Assembly (NCBI RefSeq): GCF_029392895.1
Contig: NZ_CP114200.1
Coordinates: forward strand, 773,501 to 837,500
Length of the DNA: 64,000 bases
Source of the DNA: Streptomyces sp. 71268
GTDB lineage: Bacteria > Actinomycetota > Actinomycetes > Streptomycetales > Streptomycetaceae
Reading direction: 5' to 3'
Program-made: the position numbers and the translations under genes
Notes under the pieces: generated by a model
The model's database searches: none
Seen by the model: only the letters and a program-made list of their open reading frames with translations
What the model was told of the DNA's origin: nothing
Shown: positions 8,947-17,674 of the stretch, piece after piece
Numbering within the stretch: position 1 is the first letter of the stretch
Layout of the letters: each line of letters starts with the position of its first letter

Positions 8947-9909
8947 TCAGCCCTTGCGGGACTTGACCTCCTCGGTGAGCTGCGGGACGACCTCGAAGAG
9001 GTCGCCGACCACGCCGTAGTCGACCAGCTCGAAGATGGGCGCCTCGGCGTCCTTGTTGATGGCCACGATGGTCTTCGAGGTCTGCATGCCGGCCCGGTGC
9101 TGGATGGCACCCGAGATGCCCGCGGCGATGTAGAGCTGCGGGGAGACCGACTTGCCGGTCTGCCCGACCTGGTTGGTGTGCGGGTACCAGCCCGCGTCGA
9201 CCGCGGCGCGCGAGGCGCCGACGGCCGCGCCGAGCGAGTCGGCCAGGCCCTCGACGATCGGGAAGTTCTCGGCGCCACCCACGCCACGGCCGCCGGAGAC
9301 CACGATCGCGGCCTCGGTCAGCTCCGGACGCCCGCTCGACTCGCGCGGGGTACGCGAGACGACCTTGGTGCCCTTCGAGCTGTCGGCGACGGTGACGGCG
9401 AGCTGCTCCACCGTGCCGGCGGCCGGGGCGGCCTCGACGGGGGCCGAGTTCGGCTTGACGGTGATGATCGGGGTGCCCTTGGTGACGCGGGACTTGGTGG
9501 TGAAGGCCGCGGCGAACACGGACTGCGTGGCCACCGGGCCCTCGTCGCCGGCCTCCACGTCGACGGCGTCGGTGATGATGCCGGAGCCGACGCGCACCGC
9601 GAGGCGGGCGGCGATCTCCTTGCCCTCGGCGGAGGACGGGACGAGCACGGCGGCCGGCGCGACGGCGTCGTACGCGGCCTGCAACGCGTCCACCTTCGGG
9701 GCGACCAGGTAGTCGGCGAATTCCGGCGCGTCGGCGGCCAGCACCTTGACGGCGCCGTGCTCGGCCAGCACCGCGGCGGCGGTGTCCGCGCCGGGGCCCA
9801 GGTGCACGGCGACCGGCTCGCCGATGCGGCGGGCCAGCGTCAGCAGTTCGAGGGTGGGCTTGCGGACGGCGCCGTCCACGTGGTCGACATAGACGAGTAC
9901 TTCAGCCAT
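8947..9909 (-). CDS. etfA: Electron transfer flavoprotein, alpha subunit
   Basis: A 320-residue ETF alpha subunit. The N-terminal half ([20 protein letters not shown]) is the ETF fold. The C-terminal half carries the FAD-binding signature: [12 protein letters not shown], then [19 protein letters not shown] and [20 protein letters not shown]. The heterodimer takes electrons from acyl-CoA and other dehydrogenases and passes them to ETF-quinone oxidoreductase. It follows etfB on the same strand with a 156-nt GC-rich gap, and a strong terminator closes the unit. No acyl-CoA dehydrogenase lies in the window, so the donors are encoded elsewhere. Confidence 0.97.
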   Translation of the reverse strand: MAEVLVYVDHVDGAVRKPTLELLTLARRIGEPVAVHLGPGADTAAAVLAEHGAVKVLAADAPEFADYLVAPKVDALQAAYDAVAPAAVLVPSSAEGKEIAARLAVRVGSGIITDAVDVEAGDEGPVATQSVFAAAFTTKSRVTKGTPIITVKPNSAPVEAAPAAGTVEQLAVTVADSSKGTKVVSRTPRESSGRPELTEAAIVVSGGRGVGGAENFPIVEGLADSLGAAVGASRAAVDAGWYPHTNQVGQTGKSVSPQLYIAAGISGAIQHRAGMQTSKTIVAINKDAEAPIFELVDYGVVGDLFEVVPQLTEEVKSRKG

Positions 9910-10065
9910 GGATCTGCTCTCCTGCGAAGAAAGTGCGAGACGGTGAGGGGGCGTGGGCTGTGCGCCCCGCCAGGGGCCGCTGTCGCGGGCCGCGCCGGCG
10001 GACGCCGGTCCGCGGGGCCCGGGCCCGCCACGGACCGCGCGCCGCCCGGCGGGCGGGTGCGCGAC

Positions 10066-10851
10066 CTAGATGAACTTCTGGCCCGCGAGGAACTCGGCGA
10101 GCTGCTTGCCGCCCTCGCCCTCGTCCTTGACGATGGTGCCCGCGGTGCGCGCCGGGCGCTCGGCCACGGCGTCGACGGCGGTCCAGGCGCCCGCGAGACC
10201 GAGGTCGTCGGCCTCCAGCTCCAGGTCCTCCAGGTCCCAGGACTCCACCGGCTTCTTCTTCGCCGCCATGATGCCCTTGAACGAGGGGTAGCGGGCCTCG
10301 CCCGACTGGTCGGTGACCGACACGACCGCCGGCAGGGCCGCCTCGAGCTGCTCGCTGGCGGAGTCGCCGTCGCGGCGGCCGGTGACCTTGCCGTCGGCGA
10401 CGGAGACCTCGGACAGCAGCGTCACCTGCGGCACGCCCAGGCGCTCGGCCAGCAGCGCGGGCAGTACGCCCATCACGCCGTCGGTGGAGGCCATGCCGCA
10501 CACCACCAGGTCGTAGCCGGCCTTCTCGATGGCCTTGGCGAGGACGAGCGAGGTGCCCAGCGCGTCCGTGCCGTGCAGGTCGTCGTCCTCCACGTGGACG
10601 GCCTTGTCGGCGCCCATGGACAGCGCCTTGCGCAGCGCGTCCTTCGCGTCCTCGGGGCCGACGGTCAGTACGGTGATCTCCGCGTCGTCCGCGTCCTCGG
10701 AGATCTGGAGAGCCTGTTCGACGGCGTACTCGTCCAGCTCGGACAGCAGGCCGTCCACCGCGTCGCGGTCGGTGGTCAGGTCCTCGGCGAAGTGCCGGTC
10801 GCCGGTGGCGTCGGGCACGTACTTCACACAGACAACGATCCTCAAGCTCAC
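10066..10851 (-). CDS. etfB: Electron transfer flavoprotein, beta subunit
   Basis: A 261-residue ETF beta subunit. It begins with a GTG start and SLRIVVCVKYVPDATGDR, and includes the adenine-nucleotide-binding region with VCGMASTDGVMGVLPALLAE and the recognition-loop segment VESWDLEDLELE. It binds AMP and pairs with etfA downstream. The start has a good AGGAGA ribosome-binding sequence. The promoter region, about 110 nt upstream, contains a TACT-CGTC-AGTA inverted repeat, consistent with control by a TetR-type fatty-acid regulator. Confidence 0.97.
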   Translation of the reverse strand: MSLRIVVCVKYVPDATGDRHFAEDLTTDRDAVDGLLSELDEYAVEQALQISEDADDAEITVLTVGPEDAKDALRKALSMGADKAVHVEDDDLHGTDALGTSLVLAKAIEKAGYDLVVCGMASTDGVMGVLPALLAERLGVPQVTLLSEVSVADGKVTGRRDGDSASEQLEAALPAVVSVTDQSGEARYPSFKGIMAAKKKPVESWDLEDLELEADDLGLAGAWTAVDAVAERPARTAGTIVKDEGEGGKQLAEFLAGQKFI

Positions 10852-10899
10852 GCCGGCTCTCCTACTGCATCGTCTCTTCGCAAACTGCCGTGTGCTGGC

Positions 10900-10972
10900 A
10901 GCATAGGCGCCTTCAGGGGCAGATCCCGTCCGGGGCGGTTCGCACCCTCGAACGAAATATTACTCGTCAGTA
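10900..10972 (-). promoter_or_regulatory. etfB promoter region with TetR-type inverted repeat
   Basis: On the minus strand TATGCT (10905-10900) is a plausible -10. At 10961-10972 is the palindrome TACT-CGTC-AGTA inside an AT-richer stretch (AAATATTACTCG). The half-site TTACT...AGTA is the common form of operators of FadR/FasR-like TetR regulators of fatty-acid metabolism in actinobacteria, which would fit etf genes. Confidence 0.4.
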
Positions 10973-11037
10973 CATCCACGGTTTTCCCCGTTCGCAAGGC
11001 CGTTGAACTGTGACCTTGCCAACGGCAGCACCGGCGC

Positions 11038-11544
11038 TCAGTCCCGCAGCGCGTTGAAGCGCCCCTGGTGGTAGAGGAGCGGGCGGCCCGCCCCGGCCGG
11101 GTCGCCGGTCAGCACCCGCGCGATGAAGACGCGGTGGTCGCCCGCGGGCACGCGCGCGCTCACCTCGCACACCGCCCACGCCAGCACGCCTTCGAGGATC
11201 GGGACGTCCTCCGGGCCCAGGCGCCAGCGGGTGGGCGGGGCGAACCGGTCGACGCCGCTCGTCGCGAACGTGGTGGCCAGTCCCCGCTGGTGCTCGCCCA
11301 GCAGGTGGACGCCGACGTGGCGGGCCGTGGACAGGACCGGCCAGCTCGACGACCCGGTGCCCACGCCGAAGGAGAGCAGCGGCGGCTCGGCCGAGACCGA
11401 TGTCAGCGAGGTGGCGGTCAGGCCCACCGGGCGTGTCCCCCGGGCGGTGATCACGGCGACGGTGGCGGCCTGGCGGCGGAAGAACGAGCGGAAGACGTCC
11501 GTGGCGGCGAGCTGGGACGCGTCGAGTTCGGGCGAGGCGGTCAT
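11038..11544 (-). CDS. Flavin reductase family protein
   Basis: A 168-residue FMN-binding split-barrel protein. Motifs are VAVITARGTRPVGLTATSLT near the N-terminus, PPLLSFGVGTGSSSWPVL, and the C-terminal GDHRVFIARVL followed by PLLYHQGRFNAL, which is diagnostic of the HpaC/flavin reductase domain. Such proteins reduce free FMN or FAD with NAD(P)H to supply two-component monooxygenases. No partner oxygenase is adjacent, so it may serve one elsewhere or act as a general reductase. The ATG at 11544 has an AAGGA ribosome-binding sequence at normal distance. Confidence 0.9.
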   Translation of the reverse strand: MTASPELDASQLAATDVFRSFFRRQAATVAVITARGTRPVGLTATSLTSVSAEPPLLSFGVGTGSSSWPVLSTARHVGVHLLGEHQRGLATTFATSGVDRFAPPTRWRLGPEDVPILEGVLAWAVCEVSARVPAGDHRVFIARVLTGDPAGAGRPLLYHQGRFNALRD

Positions 11545-11786
11545 GAAGGGTTCCTTGCGCTACGGGGAGTGCTGTCGTCCACCGGTGCCCTCACTTGCGG
11601 ACCGGGCCCACCGGGGTGTCCTGCCGTCGGCGCTCAGGGAGGCGAACAGTACGCGCTCGCACGGTGGACGAGGTCCGCGTGGGCGCGTGCGTACGGAAGG
11701 AGTCCAGGCCGCATCACGTCAGGGTGACCAGGCGCGGACGCCGCGGTCAAGACCGTGCCGGTCGGTGCGAGATCCATCACGGACCG

Positions 11787-12101
11787 TCAGACGGCCCGGC
11801 CGACGGCGGCGATGACGTCCGCCGTGCGGGGCTGCCCCTCGGCCGTGGAGACCACCCGGCCGCTGGCGTCGAGCACCAGGACGGTCGGGGTGCGCCGCAC
11901 GCCGAGGCGCCGCACCAGGGACAGCTTGGCCTCGGCGTCGATCTCGACGTGCGCGACGCCCTCGACCAGCGTGGCGACGTGGGCGAGCACCCGCCGGGTG
12001 GCCCGGCACGGCTGGCAGAACGCGCTGGAGAACTGGACCAGCGTGGCGCGCTCGCCGAGCCGGGCGGTCTCCAGTTCGACGGCCGTCAGTCGTTGCGTCA
12101 T
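11787..12101 (-). CDS. Thioredoxin-like protein with CQPC active site
   Basis: A 104-residue thioredoxin fold. It has the redox motif FCQPCR near residue 31 and the cis-proline segment RRTPTVLVLD. The ATG at 12101 places the first strand right after the start; an in-frame upstream start would add 46 residues with no domain. CQPC differs from the classical CGPC, which would shift the redox potential. It is divergent from the acyltransferase gene. No thioredoxin reductase is nearby, so it is probably an accessory thiol-disulfide protein of the cytoplasm. Confidence 0.85.
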   Translation of the reverse strand: MTQRLTAVELETARLGERATLVQFSSAFCQPCRATRRVLAHVATLVEGVAHVEIDAEAKLSLVRRLGVRRTPTVLVLDASGRVVSTAEGQPRTADVIAAVGRAV

Positions 12102-12326
12102 ACACCAAGCATGCGGCACGCGAGGCGGGGCAGAGGTCGTAACAGCGAAAGGCCGACCGCGCGACGGCGTTTTTGGTTGCCTCCCGTGATGAGGATCTCT
12201 CTCCCGGGCCCTCCAGAGGCTGGCCGCGGCGCCCGACATCAGGCACGATCAGCGGAAAGCCCGTACCTACGGCCGCGTAACTTCCGCCGGGAGAACCTCC
12301 CGCAGGAATGGCAGAAGGGTCCCTTG

Positions 12327-13046
12327 ATGGCAGAGCTCGTCTACCCACCGGTGATCGGCATGGCCCGCACCATGTTCAAAGCGCTCGACCTGCGCTTTGA
12401 CATCCAGGGCACGGAGAACATCCCACGCCGTGGCGGTGCGGTCCTGGTGAGCAACCACATCGGGTACCTCGACTTCGTCTTCGCCGGACTGACCGCGCGC
12501 CCCGCCAAGCGCCTGGTGCGCTTCATGGCCAAGGAGTCGGTCTTCCGCCACAAGGTCTCCGGGCCGCTGATGCGGGCGATGAAGCACATTCCGGTCGACC
12601 GCAAGCAGGGCATGGACGCCTACCGGCACGCGGTGAAGTCGCTGCGCTCCGGCGAGATCATCGGCGTCTTCCCGGAGGCGACGATCTCCCAGTCGTTCAC
12701 GCTCAAGACGTTCAAGTCGGGCGCGGCGCGCATGGCGCAGGAGGCCGGCGTGCCGCTGCTGCCGATGGCGCTGTGGGGCACGCAGCGGCTGTGGACCAAG
12801 GGCCACAAACGCGACCTGGGCCGCAACCACTTCCCGATCACCATGCGGGTCGGCGAGCCGATGACCGCCGAGCCGGGCGAGTCGGCCGACTCCCTCACCG
12901 AGCGGCTGCGCGCCCGGGTGCAGGAACTCCTGGAGGCGGCGCAGCGGGCCTATCCCGTACGCCCCAAGGACCCCGAGGACACGTGGTGGGTGCCCGCGCA
13001 CCTGGGCGGCACCGCGCCGGCGCCCGTCCAGCCCGCGGGCCACTGA
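12327..13046 (+). CDS. 1-acylglycerol-3-phosphate acyltransferase-family protein (PlsC-like)
   Basis: The 239-residue protein has the acyltransferase motifs in order: NHIGYLDF (an NHxxxxD variant of motif I), FMAKESVFRH, GVFPEATISQ (motif III, the FPEGT position reading FPEAT), and LPMALWGTQRLW. This is the PlsC/LPLAT fold that transfers an acyl chain to lysophosphatidate or a similar acceptor at the membrane. The N-terminal segment MARTMFKALDLRF may be a membrane-associating helix. I chose the ATG at 12327 because it begins directly before the first helix. A strong hairpin follows. The exact acceptor is not certain. Confidence 0.9.
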   Translation: MAELVYPPVIGMARTMFKALDLRFDIQGTENIPRRGGAVLVSNHIGYLDFVFAGLTARPAKRLVRFMAKESVFRHKVSGPLMRAMKHIPVDRKQGMDAYRHAVKSLRSGEIIGVFPEATISQSFTLKTFKSGAARMAQEAGVPLLPMALWGTQRLWTKGHKRDLGRNHFPITMRVGEPMTAEPGESADSLTERLRARVQELLEAAQRAYPVRPKDPEDTWWVPAHLGGTAPAPVQPAGH

Positions 13047-13065
13047 CGACCGCGGCCGGTGGCCG

Positions 13066-13118
13066 CGAACCACGGCGGCCGACCGGACGTTCCGCGTCCG
13101 GTCGGCCGCCGTGGTTCG
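13066..13118. terminator. Bidirectional terminator between the acyltransferase and aldolase genes
   Basis: A perfect 24-bp inverted repeat (13066-13089 and 13095-13118) with a 5-nt loop TTCCG. It starts 20 nt after the acyltransferase stop and ends 16 nt from the 3' end of the convergent aldolase gene, so it can stop transcription from both sides. Confidence 0.85.
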
Positions 13119-13134
13119 GGCGAACACCCGGGGG

Positions 13135-14223
13135 CTACCTGCCCAACTCCTCCTTGAGCGCGGTGACGAAGCCGTCCACGTCCTCCTCGGTGGTGTCGAA
13201 GGAGCACATCCAGCGCACGTCGCCGGCGGCCTCGTCCCAGAAGTAGAAGCGGTAGCGCTTCTGCAACCGCTCGCTCACCTCGCGGGGCAGGCGGGCGAAG
13301 ACCGCGTTGGCCTGGACCGGGTGGAGGATCTCCACGCCGTCCACGCCGCGCACCCCGTCGGCGAGCCGCTGGGCCATGGTGTTGGCGTGCCGCGCCTGGC
13401 GCAGCCACAGGTCCTTGGCCAGCAGCGCCTCCAACTGCACGGAGACGAACCGCATCTTGGACGCGAGCTGCATGGAGAGCTTGCGCAGGTGCTTCATCGC
13501 GCGCACGGCGTCCGGGTTCAGCACGACCACGGCCTCGCCGAAGAGCATGCCGTTCTTGGTCCCGCCGTAGGAGAGCACGTCCACACCCGCGGCGTAGGTG
13601 AACGCCCGCATCGGCACGTCGAGCGAGGCCGCGGCGTTGGCTATCCGGGCGCCGTCCAGGTGCACCTTCATGCCGCGCTCGTGGGCGTGGTCGCAGATGG
13701 CGCGCACCTCGTCGGGCGTGTAGAGGGTGCCCAGTTCGGTGCTCTGGGTGATCGAGACGACCTGCGGCATCGCCCGGTGCTCGTCCTCCCAGCCGTACGC
13801 CTCCCGGTCGATGAGCTCGGGGGTGAGCTTGCCGTCCGGGGTGGGCACGGTGAGCAGCTTCAGGCCGCCGACCCGCTCCGGGGCCCCGCACTCGTCGACG
13901 TTGATGTGGGCCGAGTCGGCGGCGATGACCGCGCCCCAGCGATCGGTCAGCGCCTGCAGGGCGACGACGTTGGCGCCGGTGCCGTTGAAGACCGGGTAGG
14001 TCACCGCCAGCGGGCCGAAGTGGCTGCGCATGACGTCCTGCAGGTGGGAGGTGTAGTCGTCCTCGCCGTAGGCCACCTGGTGCCCCTCGTTGGCCAGGGC
14101 GAGGGCGGCCATGATCTCCGGCGGGGCGCCGGCGTAGTTGTCGCTGGCGAAGCCGCGTACCCGCGGGTCGTGTCGGCGACGGGCGTCGGTCTTGCGGGGC
14201 GTTACGGCTTCGCGGTCAGCCAC
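13135..14223 (-). CDS. Low-specificity L-threonine aldolase-family enzyme (PLP)
   Basis: The 362-residue protein has threonine aldolase features: FASDNYAGAPPEIMAAL at the start, the GTGAN cofactor segment, STELGTLYTPDEVRAI, KVHLDGARIANAA with the conserved aspartate, and SYGGTKNGMLFGEAVV with the PLP lysine. It converts L-threonine or allo-threonine to glycine and acetaldehyde. I use the GTG at 14223, which overlaps the last 22 nt of the SDR gene; no later start keeps the conserved N-terminus. It is the third gene of the DUF6421-SDR-aldolase run and is translationally coupled. Confidence 0.9.
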   Translation of the reverse strand: MADREAVTPRKTDARRRHDPRVRGFASDNYAGAPPEIMAALALANEGHQVAYGEDDYTSHLQDVMRSHFGPLAVTYPVFNGTGANVVALQALTDRWGAVIAADSAHINVDECGAPERVGGLKLLTVPTPDGKLTPELIDREAYGWEDEHRAMPQVVSITQSTELGTLYTPDEVRAICDHAHERGMKVHLDGARIANAAASLDVPMRAFTYAAGVDVLSYGGTKNGMLFGEAVVVLNPDAVRAMKHLRKLSMQLASKMRFVSVQLEALLAKDLWLRQARHANTMAQRLADGVRGVDGVEILHPVQANAVFARLPREVSERLQKRYRFYFWDEAAGDVRWMCSFDTTEEDVDGFVTALKEELGR

Positions 14224-14981
14224 AGGCGGTTTCCGTTCACCTCTCGGGCGGGCTGCTCCCAGACTCCGGCGATGGCGTCGGCCAGCTCCTTGACGTCGGT
14301 GAAGCCCGCGAACTTCGCGTTGGGGCGCTCGGCTCGCATGGCGTCGTGCACCAGCGCCTTGACCACCAGGATGGCAGCCGCGGACGTCGGCCCGGCCTCG
14401 CCCCCCTCCTTGCGGAAGGCGTCGGCCAGCGCCAGCGTCCACGCCTCGGCGGCGGCTTTGGCCGCGGAGTAGGCGGCGTTGCCCGCGGTGGGCTTGCTCG
14501 CCCCGGCGGCGCTGATCAGCAGGTACCGGCCGTTGTCGCTGCGGCGCAGCCCGTCGTGGAAGGCGAGCGAGGTGTGCTGGACGGTGCGCACGAGGAGGTC
14601 GTGCAGCAGGGTCCAGTCGTCGAGGTCGGTCTCGGCGAAGGTCGCCGAGCCGCGCCAGCCGCCGACCAAGTGCACCAGGCCGTCGACGCGGCCGAACTCC
14701 TTCTCGGTGCGCGTCGCCCACTCGCGGGCGGCGAGCGGGTCGAGCAGGTCCACCGTGTCGCCCGTGACGGTGGCGCCGCCGTGCGCGTACCGCGCGGCGT
14801 CCACGGCCTCGGCCAGCCGGGCCGCGTCCGCGTCGGCGGCGACGACGGTGGCCCCGCCCTCCGCGAGCCGCAGCAGCGTGGCACGGCCCGCGGGGCCCGC
14901 GGCCCCGGCCACCGCGACGACCGCTCCCTCCAGCGCTCCCCCGCCCCGTGCCGCCGCACCGGCCACCGTGTTGTCGGTCAT
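14202..14981 (-). CDS. Short-chain dehydrogenase/reductase (DUF6421-operon type)
   Basis: A 259-residue Rossmann SDR. The N-terminal VVAVAGAAGPAGRATLLRL is the nucleotide loop in a variant form. DAARYAHGGATVTGDTVDL is the second-strand region, and AAYSAAKAAAEAWTLAL holds the catalytic YxxxK. The ATG at 14981 has AGGAGGCGACG as ribosome-binding sequence. It lies 35 nt after the DUF6421 gene and overlaps the aldolase start, so the three are one operon. The substrate is unknown; co-transcription with a threonine aldolase hints at amino-acid or hydroxy-amino-acid metabolism. Confidence 0.88.
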   Translation of the reverse strand: MTDNTVAGAAARGGGALEGAVVAVAGAAGPAGRATLLRLAEGGATVVAADADAARLAEAVDAARYAHGGATVTGDTVDLLDPLAAREWATRTEKEFGRVDGLVHLVGGWRGSATFAETDLDDWTLLHDLLVRTVQHTSLAFHDGLRRSDNGRYLLISAAGASKPTAGNAAYSAAKAAAEAWTLALADAFRKEGGEAGPTSAAAILVVKALVHDAMRAERPNAKFAGFTDVKELADAIAGVWEQPAREVNGNRLWLTAKP

Positions 14982-15016
14982 GATCGTCGCCTCCTGGTCG
15001 GACTGCTCGGACGGGG

Positions 15017-16414
15017 TCACGCGGCCACCCGGTCCGCGTTCTCGGCCGTGATGCCCTTGGTCGAGGCGATCACGGTCTTGAGCTTCTTCGCGAGGGCCTC
15101 GTAGAACATGCTCAGCGGGAACTCGTCCGGGAGCACGTCGTCCACCAGCTTGCGGGGCGGCAGCGACAGATCGAGCGCGTCGGGCCCCTTGGCCCACGTG
15201 GAGCCGGGGTGCGGGGCGAGGTACGAGGCGACCAGTTCGTACGCCTTGAACCAGTGCACGAGCTTGGGCCGGTCGATGCCGTCGCGGTAGAGCTTCTCGA
15301 TCTCACCGCAGAGCTGGTTGGTGACCTGCGGCGCACGGTCCCAGTCGATGTGCAGGGTGTTGTCGGTCCAGCGTACGACGTCGTGCCGGTGGAGGTAAGC
15401 GAAGAGGAGCTGGCCGCCGAGGCCGTCGTAGTTGCGCGTCCGGCCGCCGGTGACCGGGAAGCGGAACATCCGGTCGAAGATCACCGCGTACTGCACGTCC
15501 CGCGCCTGCTGGTAGCCCTCGGCCTCCAGCTTCACGGCCTCCTTGAAGGCGGTCAGGTCGCAGCGCAGCTCCTCGAGCCCGTACATCCAGAACGGCTGCC
15601 GCTGCTTGATCATGAACGGGTCGAACGGCAGGTCGCCGTGGCTGTGCGTGCGGTCGTGGACCATGTCCCACAGGACGAACGCCTGCTGGCAGCGGTGCTG
15701 GTCGGCCAGCAGGGCGCGGGCCTCGGCCGGCAGGTCGATGCCCAGCGTCTCCACCGCCGCCTCGCTGACCCGACGGAAGCGCGCGGCCTCCCGGTCGCAG
15801 AAGATGCCGCCCCAGGTGAACCGCTCGGGCGCCTCGCGCACGGCGATGGTCTCCGGGAAGAGGACGGCCGAGTTGGTGTCGTAGCCGGAGGTGAAGTCCT
15901 CGAAGGTGATGCCGAGGAAGAGCGGGTTGTCGTAGCGCGTGCGCTCCAGCTCCGCGAGCCACTGCGGCCACACCACGCGCAGCACGACGGCCTCGAAGTT
16001 GCGGTCGGGGTTCCCGTTCTGGGTGTACATGGGGAAGACCACGAGGTGCTGGAGGCCGTCGACGCGCTGTCGCGCGGGCTGGAAGGCCAGCAGGGAGTCG
16101 AGGAAGTCCGGGACGCCGTAGCCGGTGTCGGCCCAGCGGCGCAGGTCGGCGGCGACCGCCTCGTGGTACGCCGCGTTGTGCGGGAGCAGGGGGGCCAGCT
16201 CGCCGATGGCCGCGACGCACCGGTCGACCTGTTGCCGCAGGGCGTCGGCCGTGGGCGCGCCCTCCGCCGTGAGATCGACCGAGCCGTCCTTGGACTGCCA
16301 CGGCCGGATGGTCTCGACGGCCTCCTTCAGCACGGCCCATGCCGGGTGCTCCACCACGCGCTCCGCGGACAGAACGCCATCGATCGCCGTCTCCGGCGCG
16401 AGAATTTTCGTCAT
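15017..16414 (-). CDS. DUF6421 family protein
   Basis: A 465-residue cytosolic protein of the actinobacterial DUF6421 family, function unknown. It has no signal peptide or membrane helix. It is rich in aromatic and histidine residues, for example MVHDRTHSHGDLPFDPF, QPFWMYGLEELRCDLTAF and FAYLHRHDVVRW. Clusters such as HDRTHSHGD could bind metal, which is an inference. The ATG at 16414 follows a GGAGGAG ribosome-binding sequence. It leads an operon with an SDR and a threonine aldolase, a combination I recall as recurring in streptomycetes. Confidence 0.85.
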   Translation of the reverse strand: MTKILAPETAIDGVLSAERVVEHPAWAVLKEAVETIRPWQSKDGSVDLTAEGAPTADALRQQVDRCVAAIGELAPLLPHNAAYHEAVAADLRRWADTGYGVPDFLDSLLAFQPARQRVDGLQHLVVFPMYTQNGNPDRNFEAVVLRVVWPQWLAELERTRYDNPLFLGITFEDFTSGYDTNSAVLFPETIAVREAPERFTWGGIFCDREAARFRRVSEAAVETLGIDLPAEARALLADQHRCQQAFVLWDMVHDRTHSHGDLPFDPFMIKQRQPFWMYGLEELRCDLTAFKEAVKLEAEGYQQARDVQYAVIFDRMFRFPVTGGRTRNYDGLGGQLLFAYLHRHDVVRWTDNTLHIDWDRAPQVTNQLCGEIEKLYRDGIDRPKLVHWFKAYELVASYLAPHPGSTWAKGPDALDLSLPPRKLVDDVLPDEFPLSMFYEALAKKLKTVIASTKGITAENADRVAA

Positions 16415-16494
16415 GATCACTCCTCCACGGAAGAACCTCGCGTGGGGCCACCGTATCCACGGAGCGATCACCGCCTCAAGTGGGGCCTCGAAAA

Positions 16495-16500
16495 ATTATC
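16495..16500 (-). promoter_or_regulatory. -10 box for the DUF6421 operon; rest of the 388-nt gap is unassigned
   Basis: On the minus strand GATAAT lies in an unusually AT-rich patch and would give a leader of about 75 nt. The 16415-16802 gap also holds TAGGCT at 16682-16687, a possible -10 for the GDPD gene on the plus strand. No gene is apparent in between. Confidence 0.45.
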
Positions 16501-16802
16501 CTGCTCACACCCGGTTTAGACCGCCGATTTTCCTGTCATGGGCGAGTTTGATGATCAAGATGGCCCCTCTGAGCCTCTCCCGCGTAACACCCGCCCGTCC
16601 GCGCCGACGGGTCGGGGCGGACGCCCCGGCACGGTTCCCCGATGGTTTTGCGCCGTACACCGTCCGTACGAAAGGGACCGTTAGGCTGACCGCCGCCGCA
16701 CGCGAGGAGCGCGGCGTGCGCCCCGAACCGGGCCCACGACCAGGTCCCGCACCCACCGCGCCTTCGCCCTGCGCGGGCAGCCGCCGACCCCAGGAGCCAG
16801 CG

Positions 16803-17486
16803 TTGACCTTCCTCACCATCGGACACCGCGGCGTCATGGGCGTCGAGCCCGAGAACACCCTGCGCTCGTTCGTCCGCGCCGATCGCGAGGGGCTTGACGT
16901 CATCGAACTCGACCTGCACCTGAGCAAGGACGGGGCGCTGGTCGTCATGCACGATGCCGAGGTCGACCGCACCACCGACGGCTCCGGCCGTATCCGCGAC
17001 CTCACGCTGGCCGAGCTGCGCGAGCTGGACGCCGGCCAGGGCGAGCGCGTCCCCGTCTTCGAGGAGGTCGTCGACGCCGTCAAGGCCCCCATTCAGGCCG
17101 AGATCAAGGACGCGGCGGCCGCCCGCGCGCTGGCCGACGTGCTCACCGAGCGCGGCCTGACCGACCGCGTCGAGGTCATCTCCTTCCACGACGAGGCCGT
17201 CGCCGAGATGGCCACCCTGCTCCCCGGGGTACGTACCGGTCTGGTGGCCAGCCGCTACGGCCTCGACGTCATCGACCGCGCCCTGGCCGCGGAGGCCGGC
17301 CTGCTCGCCCTCAACATCCGCCGACTCACCCTGGAGCTGGTGGACCGCGCGCACGCGGCGGGCCTGCGCGTGACCGCCTGGACCGTGAACACGCCCGAAC
17401 ACCTCAAGGTCGCGCACGGCATGGACCTGGACGGCGTCACCACCGACTACCCGGAGCTGGGGACCACACCGCGCCACCCGGCCTGA
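16803..17486 (+). CDS. Glycerophosphodiester phosphodiesterase
   Basis: A 227-residue GDPD barrel. GHRGVMGVEPENTLRSF holds the catalytic HRG and the PENT motif. IELDLHLSKDGALVVMHDAE supplies ExD and the second histidine, and QAEIKD follows. The C-terminal TAWTVNTPEHLKVAHGMDLD is also typical. It hydrolyses glycerophosphodiesters to glycerol-3-phosphate and an alcohol. There is no signal peptide, so it is cytoplasmic. The TTG at 16803, with AGGAG upstream, begins the protein one residue before the first strand; no ATG or GTG is well placed. Confidence 0.93.
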   Translation: MTFLTIGHRGVMGVEPENTLRSFVRADREGLDVIELDLHLSKDGALVVMHDAEVDRTTDGSGRIRDLTLAELRELDAGQGERVPVFEEVVDAVKAPIQAEIKDAAAARALADVLTERGLTDRVEVISFHDEAVAEMATLLPGVRTGLVASRYGLDVIDRALAAEAGLLALNIRRLTLELVDRAHAAGLRVTAWTVNTPEHLKVAHGMDLDGVTTDYPELGTTPRHPA

Positions 17487-17674
17487 CCTGACCCGTCCCA
17501 CCCACCAGAGCGCTCCGCGCCCCATGACCGCCCACCGCCGAGGGGCGTGCGCCGGGCGCAGGGGCGCGGGAGCGGCGCACGGGGCGGAGGTCGACAGGGG
17601 GGCGTTTCCGGCCGTACTACGCCGACTGACGGATTCGCCCGCATTCGCGCCGTCGGATGCGTAGGGTCACGACC

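Noticed and set aside
7414..11013. Very long plus-strand frame of 1199 codons across the DUF6986 and etf genes
   Set aside because: It is antisense to clear genes (DUF6986, etfA, etfB), has low-complexity G/H/R/V composition and no domain; long antisense frames are expected at this GC content.
13066..13118. Long inverted repeat as a possible attachment site or IS end
   Set aside because: It lies exactly between two convergent gene ends with a 5-nt loop, which is the position and form of a bidirectional terminator.
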